From NCBI GenBank assembly GCA_002501855.1, contig DAOM01000170.1, positions 10,795 to 24,392 of the forward strand: a DNA stretch of 13,598 bases, read 5' to 3'. How positions within the stretch are numbered: the first letter of the stretch is position 1; every line of letters begins with the position of its first letter. Source of the DNA: Candidatus Nitrosopolaris nunavutensis (GTDB lineage: Archaea; Thermoproteota; Nitrososphaeria; Nitrososphaerales; Nitrososphaeraceae). Below, in pieces: positions 6,424-13,569 of the stretch. A program made the translations under genes and the position numbers. The notes beneath the pieces are model-generated. The model was given only the letters and a program-made list of their open reading frames with translations, did no database searches and was not told the origin of the DNA.

Positions 6424-8010
6424 GTGAATCTGACAAGTGTAATTAAAACAGATTCTGGCATCCCCGTAAGGAAAGTATACAAAAAGAATTCACTACGGAA
6501 AAAGACTCAGGACCAAGAGCCCGGTAGATTTCCGTACTTGAGAGGAATCTATCCTGATATGTACCGGGAGCGTTTATGGACAATGCGGCAATATAGCGGC
6601 TTTGGGAGTGCGGAAGAGACGAACAATAGATTCAAATTCTTACTTTCTCATGGCCAAACAGGCCTTTCCTTAGCGTTCGACCTCCCTACACAAACAGGTC
6701 GTGATTCAGATGACTCGCAGTCGGAAGGCGAAGTCGGAAGGACCGGAGTGGCCATTAGCTCGCTCAAGGATATGGTGACGTGCTTCGAGGGTATCCCGAT
6801 GGATAAAGTCAGTACATCTATGACAATTAATTCAACCGCGTCGACCCTGCTTTCACTTTACATTAGTGTAGCTGAGTTACAAGGCTATTCTCCAGGGAAG
6901 TTAAGAGGCACTACACAAAATGATATTTTGAAAGAGTATATAGCCAGGAATACCTACATTTATCCTCCAAAGCCATCAATAAGACTCATAGGTGACACTA
7001 TAGAGCATTGTTACAAGCATGTACCGCAGTGGTACCCGATCAGCATCTCGGGTTATCATATGAGGGAAGCCGGCTGCACCGCTGTTCAAGAATTGGCTTT
7101 CACTTTTGCTAACGCAATAGAATATATCAGTACATGTGTAGATAGAGGAATTAAAATAGATGACTTTGCCCAGAGATTATCATTTTTCTTTTGTTGTACA
7201 ATGGAATTCTTCGAGGAGGTCTCAAAATTTAGAGCTGCCAGGGAAATATATGCTAAAATAATGAAGGATATCTTTCATGCCAAGAATGCAAAATCGCTCC
7301 ATCTACGGTTTCACGTCCAGACGAGCGGTGAATCATTAACCGCTCAGCAAGTTGATAATAATATCGTCAGGGTCACAACTCAGGCATTAGCTGCTGTACT
7401 AGGTGGATGTCAATCATTGCATACAAACTCTCGCGACGAAGCCCTTGCTCTGCCAACAGAAGAATCTGTGAAGGTGGCACTCCGGACGCAACAGATTATT
7501 GGGACAGAAACGGGCGTAACGAAAACAGTCGATCCGGTTGGCGGGTCTTACTATATCGAATCCTTAACCCAGACAATCGAAGAAGAGGTTGAAAAATATT
7601 TGAAAAAAATTCATCGGATGGGTGGGGCGTTGGCAGCTGTCGAAAGAGGATTTTTTCAAGATGAAATAAGGAAGAACGCATACAGACTGAAAAAGGAGGT
7701 GGACTCGGCTGAACGCATTATCGTTGGTGTGAACAAATTCCAAGATAATGAAGGTGTCGAACCCAAGATAAGTATGTTAGATAATGAAATTGAAATAAGG
7801 CAAGTTGCTCGGCTTAAGGATTTCAAGAAAAACCGTGATAAAATAAAGGCTGATGCGGCGATCAGCGCACTCCAAAAGGCTGCGGAGAATCCTGATGAAA
7901 ATTTGATGCCCCACATCATCAACGCCGTGAAAAGCAGCGTGACTCTGGGTGAAATAAACAACGTCTTTAAAGAAGTGTTTGGTATGTTCGAACCAAAGAT
8001 TGCATTTTAA
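6424..8010 (+). CDS. mcmA: Methylmalonyl-CoA mutase, large (catalytic) subunit
   Basis: The 528-residue TIM-barrel subunit binds methylmalonyl-CoA and carries out the radical carbon-skeleton rearrangement together with the small B12 subunit. Known active-site positions of the Propionibacterium enzyme are present: WTMRQY (Thr53, Arg55, Tyr57; equivalent to Thr85, Arg87, Tyr89), Arg187 in PSIRLI, and Tyr211-His212 in SGYHMREAG. The conserved stretches LSLAFDLPTQTGRDSD, GTTQNDILKEY and AVLGGCQSLHTNSRDEALALP are intact. RFHVQTSGESLTAQQ departs from the common RFHTQTAG-x-T. The preserved pocket residues favour true mutase over isobutyryl- or ethylmalonyl-type relatives. The start is GTG directly after the meaB TGA, giving zero spacing and probable translational coupling. 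With the epimerase it serves the 3HP/4HB cycle or propionyl-CoA use. Confidence 0.94.
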   Translation: MNLTSVIKTDSGIPVRKVYKKNSLRKKTQDQEPGRFPYLRGIYPDMYRERLWTMRQYSGFGSAEETNNRFKFLLSHGQTGLSLAFDLPTQTGRDSDDSQSEGEVGRTGVAISSLKDMVTCFEGIPMDKVSTSMTINSTASTLLSLYISVAELQGYSPGKLRGTTQNDILKEYIARNTYIYPPKPSIRLIGDTIEHCYKHVPQWYPISISGYHMREAGCTAVQELAFTFANAIEYISTCVDRGIKIDDFAQRLSFFFCCTMEFFEEVSKFRAAREIYAKIMKDIFHAKNAKSLHLRFHVQTSGESLTAQQVDNNIVRVTTQALAAVLGGCQSLHTNSRDEALALPTEESVKVALRTQQIIGTETGVTKTVDPVGGSYYIESLTQTIEEEVEKYLKKIHRMGGALAAVERGFFQDEIRKNAYRLKKEVDSAERIIVGVNKFQDNEGVEPKISMLDNEIEIRQVARLKDFKKNRDKIKADAAISALQKAAENPDENLMPHIINAVKSSVTLGEINNVFKEVFGMFEPKIAF

Positions 8011-8089
8011 ATTCGGTAAAAAAACTCTGAATGACAATAAAAAACATTTATCTTGTGCGTCAATTGGGGTCATGGACGCCTAGACTGGT

Positions 8090-8128
8090 ATATCACTACC
8101 TGCTAGTATCTTAGAGAGATATCACTAC
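8090..8128 (+). promoter_or_regulatory. Direct repeat ATATCACTAC x2 upstream of the adenosylhomocysteinase gene
   Basis: ATATCACTAC occurs at 8090-8099 and again at 8119-8128, 29 bases apart, just before the TTG start at 8131. The first copy overlaps the only TATA-like element suitably placed (GGTATATC), so the second would lie about at the transcription start. The motif resembles half of the PadR-gene operator at 13278-13302. Regulatory use is inference. Confidence 0.35.
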
Positions 8129-8130
8129 TG

Positions 8131-9327
8131 TTGTCCAGCAAAATTGCCGATATGATGTTGGCGAAGGAGGGACAAATGTCATACAGATGGGCTAGGGCCC
8201 ATATGACAATATTAGACAAGATTATGATCAGAAACGAAACTAAGAAGCCATTATCAGGTTATAAATTAGGATTTTGCTTACACATTACAAAAGAAACGTC
8301 GGTTTTAGTAATTACCGCAAAAATGTTAGGTGCAGAGATCGCAATTTGTTCTGCAAATCCTTTATCCACACAAGATGATGTGGCTGCATTTTTGTATTCA
8401 GAGGGCATAAGGATTTTCGCATGGAGAGGACAATCGGAAAGGCAATACCGTGAGTGCATTAAACGCGTTCTCCAATCTCGGCCAGATATTCTGACAGATG
8501 ATGGCGGTGACCTACATATTGCTGCTCATAAACTAGGAACAACTCGGTTCTATGGCGGAACTGAGGAAACCACTACAGGTGTGAAGAGGTTAGAGATATT
8601 ACAATCAACGAAACGCCTGAAATATCCTGTGATAGCGGTGAATAATGCATATACAAAACATTTATTCGATAACCGATATGGAACAGGGCAAAGCACAATT
8701 GATGGGATCTTGAGGACGACTGGCTTGTTTCTGTCAGGAAAACAAGTAATAGTATGCGGTTACGGCTGGGTAGGAAAAGGTGTATCTGTCAGAGCAAGAG
8801 GGATGGGAGCAATTGTTACCATAACAGAAATTGATCCCATAAAAGCTCTAGAAGCACACATGGACGGATTCAATGTTAAACAATTATCCGAGATTGCGCA
8901 GCTCGGTGACATATTTATAACATGTACTGGCAACAGGCGTGTCATTAGAGAAGAGCATCTGATAAAAATGAAGGATGGGGCGATACTGGCTAACGCTGGA
9001 CATTTTGATGTCGAAATAGATGTCGATTATCTTTCTTCTCAGGACAAATTTCCCGTTTTGGTAAGGCCTAACGTAGACTGCTTTAAATTTCGTGATAAGA
9101 AACTATATCTGTTAGCAAAAGGAAGGGTTATTAACCTAGTTGGTGCCGAGGGGCATCCACCTGAAGTGATGGCTTTATCGTTTGCCAACCAGTTATTATC
9201 AATTTTATTTCTTGCAAAGAATTATCACTCAATGGAAAACAAAATCCACAATGTTCCGCCTGACATCGACATAAATGTGGCTCACTATGCTGTCGAAGCA
9301 GCAGGTCTAAAGATTGATGATTGCTGA
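8131..9327 (+). CDS. ahcY: Adenosylhomocysteinase (S-adenosylhomocysteine hydrolase)
   Basis: The 398-residue NAD-dependent enzyme splits S-adenosylhomocysteine into adenosine and homocysteine, relieving product inhibition of methyltransferases. Family signatures are TDDGGDLH, GGTEETTTGVKRL, VNNAYTKHLFDNRYGTGQS with the catalytic Lys/Asp/Asn set, the NAD loop GYGWVGKG, CTGNRRV and NAGHFDVEID. TTG 8131 is chosen because KIADMMLAKEG matches the usual N-terminus (x-DISLAxEG) and the next ATGs would cut into it. YGTGQ replaces the Cys-containing loop of eukaryotic enzymes, as is common in archaea. The protein ends at LKIDDC, short of the LTEEQ-type tail with an aromatic residue that usually reaches the neighbouring subunit's NAD. 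A link to methanogen S-inosylhomocysteine hydrolases cannot be excluded. Confidence 0.92.
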   Translation: MSSKIADMMLAKEGQMSYRWARAHMTILDKIMIRNETKKPLSGYKLGFCLHITKETSVLVITAKMLGAEIAICSANPLSTQDDVAAFLYSEGIRIFAWRGQSERQYRECIKRVLQSRPDILTDDGGDLHIAAHKLGTTRFYGGTEETTTGVKRLEILQSTKRLKYPVIAVNNAYTKHLFDNRYGTGQSTIDGILRTTGLFLSGKQVIVCGYGWVGKGVSVRARGMGAIVTITEIDPIKALEAHMDGFNVKQLSEIAQLGDIFITCTGNRRVIREEHLIKMKDGAILANAGHFDVEIDVDYLSSQDKFPVLVRPNVDCFKFRDKKLYLLAKGRVINLVGAEGHPPEVMALSFANQLLSILFLAKNYHSMENKIHNVPPDIDINVAHYAVEAAGLKIDDC

Positions 9328-9356
9328 TTCCAATTTATATGAAGCTCTCTAACATG

Positions 9357-9379
9357 TCACTAACAGAAATATCGCTAAC
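9357..9379 (+). promoter_or_regulatory. Direct repeat TC(A/G)CTAAC x2 upstream of metG
   Basis: TCACTAAC (9357-9364) and TCGCTAAC (9372-9379) are 15 bases apart in the ahcY-metG gap. The second lies in ATATCGCTAA, matching the ATATCGCTAG half-site of the PadR operator. They lie 35-55 bases upstream of a weak TATA-like CTTAAAA (about 9414-9420) that is some 30 bases before the metG GTG. Function is speculative. Confidence 0.25.
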
Positions 9380-9446
9380 TACTAATTGTCCAGAGGCACG
9401 AAGTTAGGGATAGCTTAAAATCTGATCCAAACCGAGAAATTTTTCT

Positions 9447-11126
9447 GTGATAGGTGTTAACGAGAAAATCACGAGTGCTGTCGTAACGAGCGCTCTTCCG
9501 TATGCAAATGGTGAAATTCATCTAGGTCATATTGCTTCTACTTACCTGCCAGCAGATATTTTTACACGATATTCTCGGCGAACAGGAAGGAAAATTTATC
9601 ATATTTGTGCTTCCGATGATTTTGGAACTCCCGTGTTAATTAACGCAGAAAGGGAAAACAAGAGTCCTAGCGACTATGTCGCTTTTTGGAATAGGCGAGA
9701 TTACGAAGATTTCACGACGTTAGGAATATCTTTTGACAGTTTCTCTAGTACAAGTTCAAAAGAAAATTGGCAGTTTGTACAATACGTTTTCAAAAAGCTT
9801 TCGGAAAATGGTCACATCTACGAACGAGACGTAATACAGTTTTATTGTAAATTCGATAACAAATTCCTGCCTGATAGATATGTAATAGGAAAATGTCCTT
9901 TTTGCGGAGCCGAAGATCAGTATTCCGACCTTTGCGAAAAATGTGGACGTGTTCCCGATGAGATTCTAGAGCCTCGATGTGGGATATGTGGAAATAATCC
10001 CATCAAGAAACAGAGTAAGCACTATTTCTTTAGACTCTCTAGTTTCTCAAGCCAACTAAAAACATGGCTAAATACTAACAGTAATCTTCAATCCGACGTT
10101 AAAAATTATGTCATTAACTGGATAAACGAAGGACTAAGGGACTGGGATATAACGAGAGATTTATCATGGGGCATACCTGTACCGTTGCCAGAGGCCAAAG
10201 GAAAAGTATTCTATGGTTGGTTCGATAATCATCTCTGCTATATCTCCACACTAACTGCCTATCTTCGGCAGTCTGGGGTGGATGGTAAAGCATACTGGAA
10301 CAGCTCTGAGATCTATCACTTTATTGGCAAAGACATCGTGTATCATCATTACCTAATCCTTCCAGCAATGCGGATGGGGATAGACGAAGAGTACAAATTG
10401 CCGGATTACATACCGAGCAGAGGCCACCTTCTGCTTCATAATCAAAAGATCTCGAAAAGTCGAAACTGGTATATTGGTCTTAGAGATTTTACATCAACTT
10501 TCGCTCCTGACTATTTGAGATTTTATCTCGCATCTATCACGCCTTACTCCCAGACAGACATCAATTTTGATTGGGACGTATTTTCTGAGAAGATTAACAA
10601 CGAACTAATTGCAAATATAGGGAACTTTATAAACCGCGCGTTGTCCTTTACCCAGAAAACATTTTCCGGAAAGGTCCCCAAACCTGCAGAATATGACTCC
10701 GATGATAATCTTAGTCTGTCACAGATTGCAGGAATAGCACAAGAGGTAGGTTGCTTGTTGTCGGCACTTGAAATCGATAAATCGTTGAAAAGAATTCTGA
10801 GATTTACTACTCACTTTAATCAATACTTCCAAATAAAACAACCCTGGGCTCGTAGAGAAACTGCCATGACAACGTTGTTTATTGCAGTGAACGCCGTAAG
10901 GTCAATAGCAGTCATGTTAGAGCCTTTTATCCCATTTTCTTGTGAGAAAATATGGTGCCAGTTGGGCATGACCGACAGCATACACCTACAACCCTGGTCA
11001 TCTGCCTCGCAGATGAGAATTTCTGCTGGGCATTCACTTGGCAAGGTCGAACCTATTTTCAGCAAGATCGAACGAGAGATAATAGAACAACAAAAAAAAG
11101 GTCTTGGCATGCACAATGGTCGATAA
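9447..11126 (+). CDS. metG: Methionyl-tRNA synthetase
   Basis: This 559-residue class Ia synthetase charges tRNA-Met. The HIGH motif is HLGH (25-28), preceded by the family's SALPYANGEI. Two zinc knuckles follow: C150-x2-C153 with C163-x2-C166, then C178-x2-C181. The KMSKS loop reads KISKS (334-338). The anticodon-binding helical domain fills about 390-540, with the conserved KQPW at its middle. The protein ends soon after and lacks the C-terminal EMAP/Arc1p-like tRNA-binding domain found in many MetRS; archaea often carry that as a separate gene or not at all. The start is GTG 9447, in phase with VTSALPYANG. The 3' end overlaps nadM by 11 bases, so the two are probably one transcript. Confidence 0.94.
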   Translation: MIGVNEKITSAVVTSALPYANGEIHLGHIASTYLPADIFTRYSRRTGRKIYHICASDDFGTPVLINAERENKSPSDYVAFWNRRDYEDFTTLGISFDSFSSTSSKENWQFVQYVFKKLSENGHIYERDVIQFYCKFDNKFLPDRYVIGKCPFCGAEDQYSDLCEKCGRVPDEILEPRCGICGNNPIKKQSKHYFFRLSSFSSQLKTWLNTNSNLQSDVKNYVINWINEGLRDWDITRDLSWGIPVPLPEAKGKVFYGWFDNHLCYISTLTAYLRQSGVDGKAYWNSSEIYHFIGKDIVYHHYLILPAMRMGIDEEYKLPDYIPSRGHLLLHNQKISKSRNWYIGLRDFTSTFAPDYLRFYLASITPYSQTDINFDWDVFSEKINNELIANIGNFINRALSFTQKTFSGKVPKPAEYDSDDNLSLSQIAGIAQEVGCLLSALEIDKSLKRILRFTTHFNQYFQIKQPWARRETAMTTLFIAVNAVRSIAVMLEPFIPFSCEKIWCQLGMTDSIHLQPWSSASQMRISAGHSLGKVEPIFSKIEREIIEQQKKGLGMHNGR

Positions 11127-11667
11127 TTTAAAGCGCGGACTAATGGTGGGACGTTTCCAACCATTTCACAAAGGACATCTTTGCCTCGTTGAGCAGATCT
11201 TTGAAGATTGCGACGAGCTAGTTATTGCTATCGGAAGCGCCCAAATCAACTACAGCTATACGGATCCGTTTACTGCAGGAGAACGGATAATGATGATACA
11301 TGCCGCTTTGGTAGAATCGAAGATAGATTTGACAAAATGCCACATTGTACCTGTGGTAAACGATGAAAATAATGCTAGATGGTTTGGACATCTTAAATCT
11401 ATGGTACCTCATTTTGATATTCTGTATTCTGGCAACGAATTTGTTACAAACTTGGTGTCGCGTCAGACTGAAATTCTGAAACCTAGGTTTAGTAGAAGGA
11501 AAGAATACAATGGTACAAATATTCGTAATCTTATGTCAAGATCACACCGCTGGAAAAAATTTGTTCCAGACTCTGTGGCCGGAATCATTGAGCAAATAGA
11601 CGGTGTCACAAGAATTCGATTTCTTTTAAACGAGAAATTATCTGAGAGAGAGAAAAATGCCATATGA
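11116..11667 (+). CDS. nadM: Nicotinamide-nucleotide adenylyltransferase, archaeal NadM type
   Basis: The 183-residue nucleotidyltransferase joins NMN (or nicotinate mononucleotide) with ATP to make NAD or its acid precursor. GRFQPFHKGH (12-21) holds the H-x-G-H signature. IAIGSAQINYSYTDPFTAGER (38-57) is characteristic of the archaeal NadM branch. YSGNEFV (104-110) and YNGTNIRNLM (131-140, a variant of the ISTGT-x-x-R phosphate motif) complete the active site. ATG 11116 gives MVDNLKRGLMVGRFQPFHKGH, matching the short lead-in of related enzymes; ATG 11143 would begin inside that strand and TTG 11104 is less likely. It overlaps metG by 11 bases and shows no separate promoter. NAD made here is the cofactor bound by the nearby adenosylhomocysteinase, though that link is only circumstantial. 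Confidence 0.92.
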   Translation: MVDNLKRGLMVGRFQPFHKGHLCLVEQIFEDCDELVIAIGSAQINYSYTDPFTAGERIMMIHAALVESKIDLTKCHIVPVVNDENNARWFGHLKSMVPHFDILYSGNEFVTNLVSRQTEILKPRFSRRKEYNGTNIRNLMSRSHRWKKFVPDSVAGIIEQIDGVTRIRFLLNEKLSEREKNAI

Positions 11668-11837
11668 TGACTGACCTTTGAACTATGCAAAAAAAGACGA
11701 TGAAGATTTACCCCACAAATTGACGCAGATGTGCATCCGCTTAATACCAACTACAGAGCCTTCGTCTATAACATTAGAAATAATCGGACAGATCCAGAAT
11801 GCAACTCTAATTAGTGTCGCTTCGACTAGTTCTTAGT

Positions 11838-12239
11838 CTAGCCCTTCGCTGGAGCCTCGCAAAATTCCATTAGGACACCATTAATCGATTTGGGATGAAT
11901 AAAAGTAATTCTTCTCCCATAAGATCCAAGCCTCAATCCGCCGAGGATCTTCATACCATTTGCAGTGGCCCTAGAAATGTCTTTCTCGATATCATCCGCA
12001 GTTATGGCGATATGATGTATTCCTTCACCTCGGTCGACTAGAAATTTTTTAATTGGGCTATCTTCGGATGTTGGTTCCATCAGCTCAATCCTCGTGTCCG
12101 ATAATTCTAGCATTGCAACTCGGACCTTCTCATTATGAACTATTTCTACTTCTAAACGGTCCACTTTCAGAATTCTTTGGTAGTTTCCTATTGCTTCATC
12201 TAAATTGTTAACAGCAATAGCTATATGATCTATTCGCAT
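11838..12239 (-). CDS. mce: Methylmalonyl-CoA epimerase
   Basis: This 133-residue vicinal-oxygen-chelate protein interconverts (S)- and (R)-methylmalonyl-CoA, linking acyl-CoA carboxylase to the mutase encoded at 4889-8010. Two beta-alpha-beta-beta-beta modules are visible. The first starts RIDHIAIAVNNLDEAI (likely metal ligand His5) and ends IELMEP (Glu52, where many relatives have Gln). The second starts GIHHIAITADDIEKDI (His75/His76) and ends NGVLMEFCE (Glu125, likely ligand and catalytic base). Length and motif order match the family exactly. The ATG at 12239 is preceded by a minus-strand ATTATTAAC element about 37 bases upstream, predicting a leader of about ten bases. The gene is separated from its mutase partners by ahcY, metG and nadM and is convergent with nadM. 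Confidence 0.92.
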   Translation of the reverse strand: MRIDHIAIAVNNLDEAIGNYQRILKVDRLEVEIVHNEKVRVAMLELSDTRIELMEPTSEDSPIKKFLVDRGEGIHHIAITADDIEKDISRATANGMKILGGLRLGSYGRRITFIHPKSINGVLMEFCEAPAKG

Positions 12240-12357
12240 TTCGTCTCCCAGTCTCTACTATCTGACAATCTGGTTAATAATGATAATTCAAGTCCGCAAA
12301 AATTGATAAGATGATCACAGTTACTTGTACATCCCCGATGACACTGAACTGACGTTA

Positions 12358-12717
12358 TCAAGAAGAGAGCATTTGATCTATTTTCTTTAAGTGCGTAACC
12401 AAGTTATATAGGACTTCGATTTTATTCTTGGGCGAGATTGCATAACGTATGACATTGTCTATAAACGCACTAATCGGAATGACCTCCTCTCCTAGAACTT
12501 CAATCCCCCTGGATGTGAGCAAGTAGGACTTTTGGGACGGAGCAGATTCGACGCCACTAAGAAAATAATTATGCGTATCTCCCATCGCGGAGCTGGCGTT
12601 AATATATTGTTCTTTCAGTATTTCAGTTTCATTTGTGATTTCTTGTTCTATAGCGCTCATCTTTTCGATAAGTTTGTTTATTCGCAGCATACTTTCATCT
12701 ATCGCAGTAGAAGACAA
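12358..12717 (-). CDS. Small uncharacterised coiled-coil protein, possibly winged-helix related
   Basis: I do not recognise this 119-residue protein. Residues 1-45 predict a charged helix or coiled coil (NKLIEKMSAIEQEITNETEI). The middle has SYLLTSRGIEVLGEEVIP, resembling the wing and following helix of MarR/PadR-type proteins (usually YxLTxxGxxxL), and the C-terminal third is again helical (NKIEVLYNLVTHLKKIDQML). It could be a regulator with a degenerate DNA-binding domain or a partner of the PadR protein. The start appears to be TTG 12717: a TATA-like TCATAAAGT (12745-12737) lies about 26 bases upstream. ATG 12690 would shorten it by nine residues. It follows the PadR gene on the same strand after 58 bases. 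Confidence 0.6.
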   Translation of the reverse strand: MSSTAIDESMLRINKLIEKMSAIEQEITNETEILKEQYINASSAMGDTHNYFLSGVESAPSQKSYLLTSRGIEVLGEEVIPISAFIDNVIRYAISPKNKIEVLYNLVTHLKKIDQMLSS

Positions 12718-12736
12718 ATAATTTCGAGGCCTTAAG

Positions 12737-12745
12737 ACTTTATGA
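12737..12745 (-). promoter_or_regulatory. TATA-like box of the small coiled-coil gene
   Basis: TCATAAAGT on the minus strand is centred about 25 bases upstream of the TTG at 12717. It suggests the gene can be transcribed separately from the PadR gene and supports the TTG start. Confidence 0.35.
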
Positions 12746-12775
12746 GCTAGCGGAGTGAATAAAATATTATTACTA

Positions 12776-13279
12776 TTATTCGACAGCCACTTTCTCTTTA
12801 TGTTCCGTTTGCTCGTCCATTTTCTTTAATTCAGTCAGCAAGAACTGCTTATACTTGTCTCGCTCCTGGACTGTCATTCTATCAAGGTTCGAGCTAAGTG
12901 TGGCTCCTATTGTAGACACTCTGTCGATCAGATCTAGTGCCATAAACTTACCGACACTCCCCACCCTTAGCATCACGTCAACTTGCTTCTGTAACATCCT
13001 ATGAACTGACTGTATATCTCCAGCCATTTCAAGCCCTTTGGCTGTAATTTTGTACCTCCCGTTCTCTGTCTCATCTATAAGACCCTCCTCGAGTAACCGA
13101 CCCAGCATAGGGTAAATTAATCCAGGGGATGGCTTCCATTTTCCCTCACTTTGCAGAATAGCTTTATCAATAATTTCTTTGCCAGATAGCTGTTGGTCTT
13201 TTAGAAGGCCGAGCACATAATGCCTTGAGAATCCTCTGGGAATCACACTCCCCACCCTCGAAAACCAATTGGATAGCAT
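12776..13279 (-). CDS. PadR-family transcriptional regulator
   Basis: The 167-residue protein has the PadR winged-helix domain at about residues 16-88: GFSRHYVLGLLKDQQLSGKEI (helices 1 and 2), then GKWKPSPGLIYPMLGRLLEEGLI, the recognition helix in near-consensus form, then ENGRYKITAKGLEMA, the beta wing. The C-terminal 75 residues are helical and charged, fitting the dimerisation arm. PadR proteins are usually dimeric repressors released by small ligands or stress. An in-frame TAA upstream and the TATA spacing fix the ATG at 13279. An inverted repeat fills the space between TATA box and ATG, so autoregulation is likely. Its ligand and other targets are unknown; the small gene downstream is the closest candidate. 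Confidence 0.9.
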   Translation of the reverse strand: MLSNWFSRVGSVIPRGFSRHYVLGLLKDQQLSGKEIIDKAILQSEGKWKPSPGLIYPMLGRLLEEGLIDETENGRYKITAKGLEMAGDIQSVHRMLQKQVDVMLRVGSVGKFMALDLIDRVSTIGATLSSNLDRMTVQERDKYKQFLLTELKKMDEQTEHKEKVAVE

Positions 13280-13310
13280 ATCACTAGTAATATCGCTAGT
13301 GACTTATTAA
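13278..13310 (-). promoter_or_regulatory. PadR-gene promoter with inverted-repeat operator
   Basis: On the plus strand TCACTAG (13281-13287) and CTAGTGA (13296-13302) are perfect 7-base arms around an 8-base spacer. The same bases also read as a 12-base tandem repeat, ATATCACTAG (13278-13287) and ATATCGCTAG (13290-13299). The minus-strand TATA-like TTAATAAG (13310-13303) abuts the repeat and lies 27 bases before the ATG. A dimer bound here would cover the transcription start of a leaderless message, the usual design of archaeal autorepressors. Confidence 0.6.
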
Positions 13311-13331
13311 CGTTTCTTTGAATGTGGCTCT

Positions 13332-13399
13332 GCTGCGAATGAGGGTGTTGAAATTGGTTGCTGCATTGCGGGTGCTTGCGCTGCATGAAGGGTGCTTTC
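13332..13399 (+). repeat. Three degenerate 20-base repeats, GCTGC-N5/6-GGGTG-YTT
   Basis: Copies begin at 13332, 13360 and 13380. The last two are adjacent and agree at 16 of 20 positions; the first has one extra base between the two cores. The patch is G-rich on the plus strand, unlike the AT-rich promoter beside it, and lies between the PadR gene and the membrane-protein frame. No coding frame explains it. Confidence 0.45.
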
Positions 13400-13415
13400 G
13401 TTATGGATTGGAATT

Positions 13416-13569
13416 ATGTATTTAGGAATTACAATTTTAATAATATATTTGCCGCTCGTTCTCGTTCTTTTCATGGTAAATGAGACTTTTTGGGGACTGA
13501 TAGGCAGCGCAGCTGTAATAGGAGGCGCAATATTCGCATTGATTTTAGAAATGCGGAAAGGTAGGGGAG
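13416..13569 (+). CDS. Partial small membrane protein, cut by contig end
   Basis: From ATG 13416 a frame runs into the contig end, with 51 genuine codons before adapter sequence begins. Two hydrophobic segments, LGITILIIYLPLVLVLFMV (3-21) and FWGLIGSAAVIGGAIFALIL (25-44), are followed by a basic EMRKGRG, which suggests a hairpin of two membrane helices with the following part in the cytosol. An in-frame GTG at 13392 is an alternative start; a TGA at 13386-13388 blocks anything earlier. No clear TATA box is placed for either. It is transcribed away from the PadR gene and might be a PadR target, as PadR regulators often neighbour membrane transport genes, but no family can be named. Confidence 0.5.

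Noticed and set aside
7407..8073. Several 60-100 codon frames antisense or alternate to the mutase large subunit
   Set aside because: They lie inside or across the end of a strongly conserved catalytic gene and have no motifs of their own.
11690..11830. Minus-strand frame of about 45 codons downstream of the epimerase gene
   Set aside because: There is no start codon near its beginning and no similarity I recognise; the only ATG leaves under 20 codons. The 170-base convergent gap is better described as non-coding.
13270..13387. Minus-strand Gln/His-rich frame overlapping the PadR start
   Set aside because: It is out of frame with the PadR gene, runs through the operator and TATA box, and owes its Gln/His content to the G-rich repeats on the other strand.
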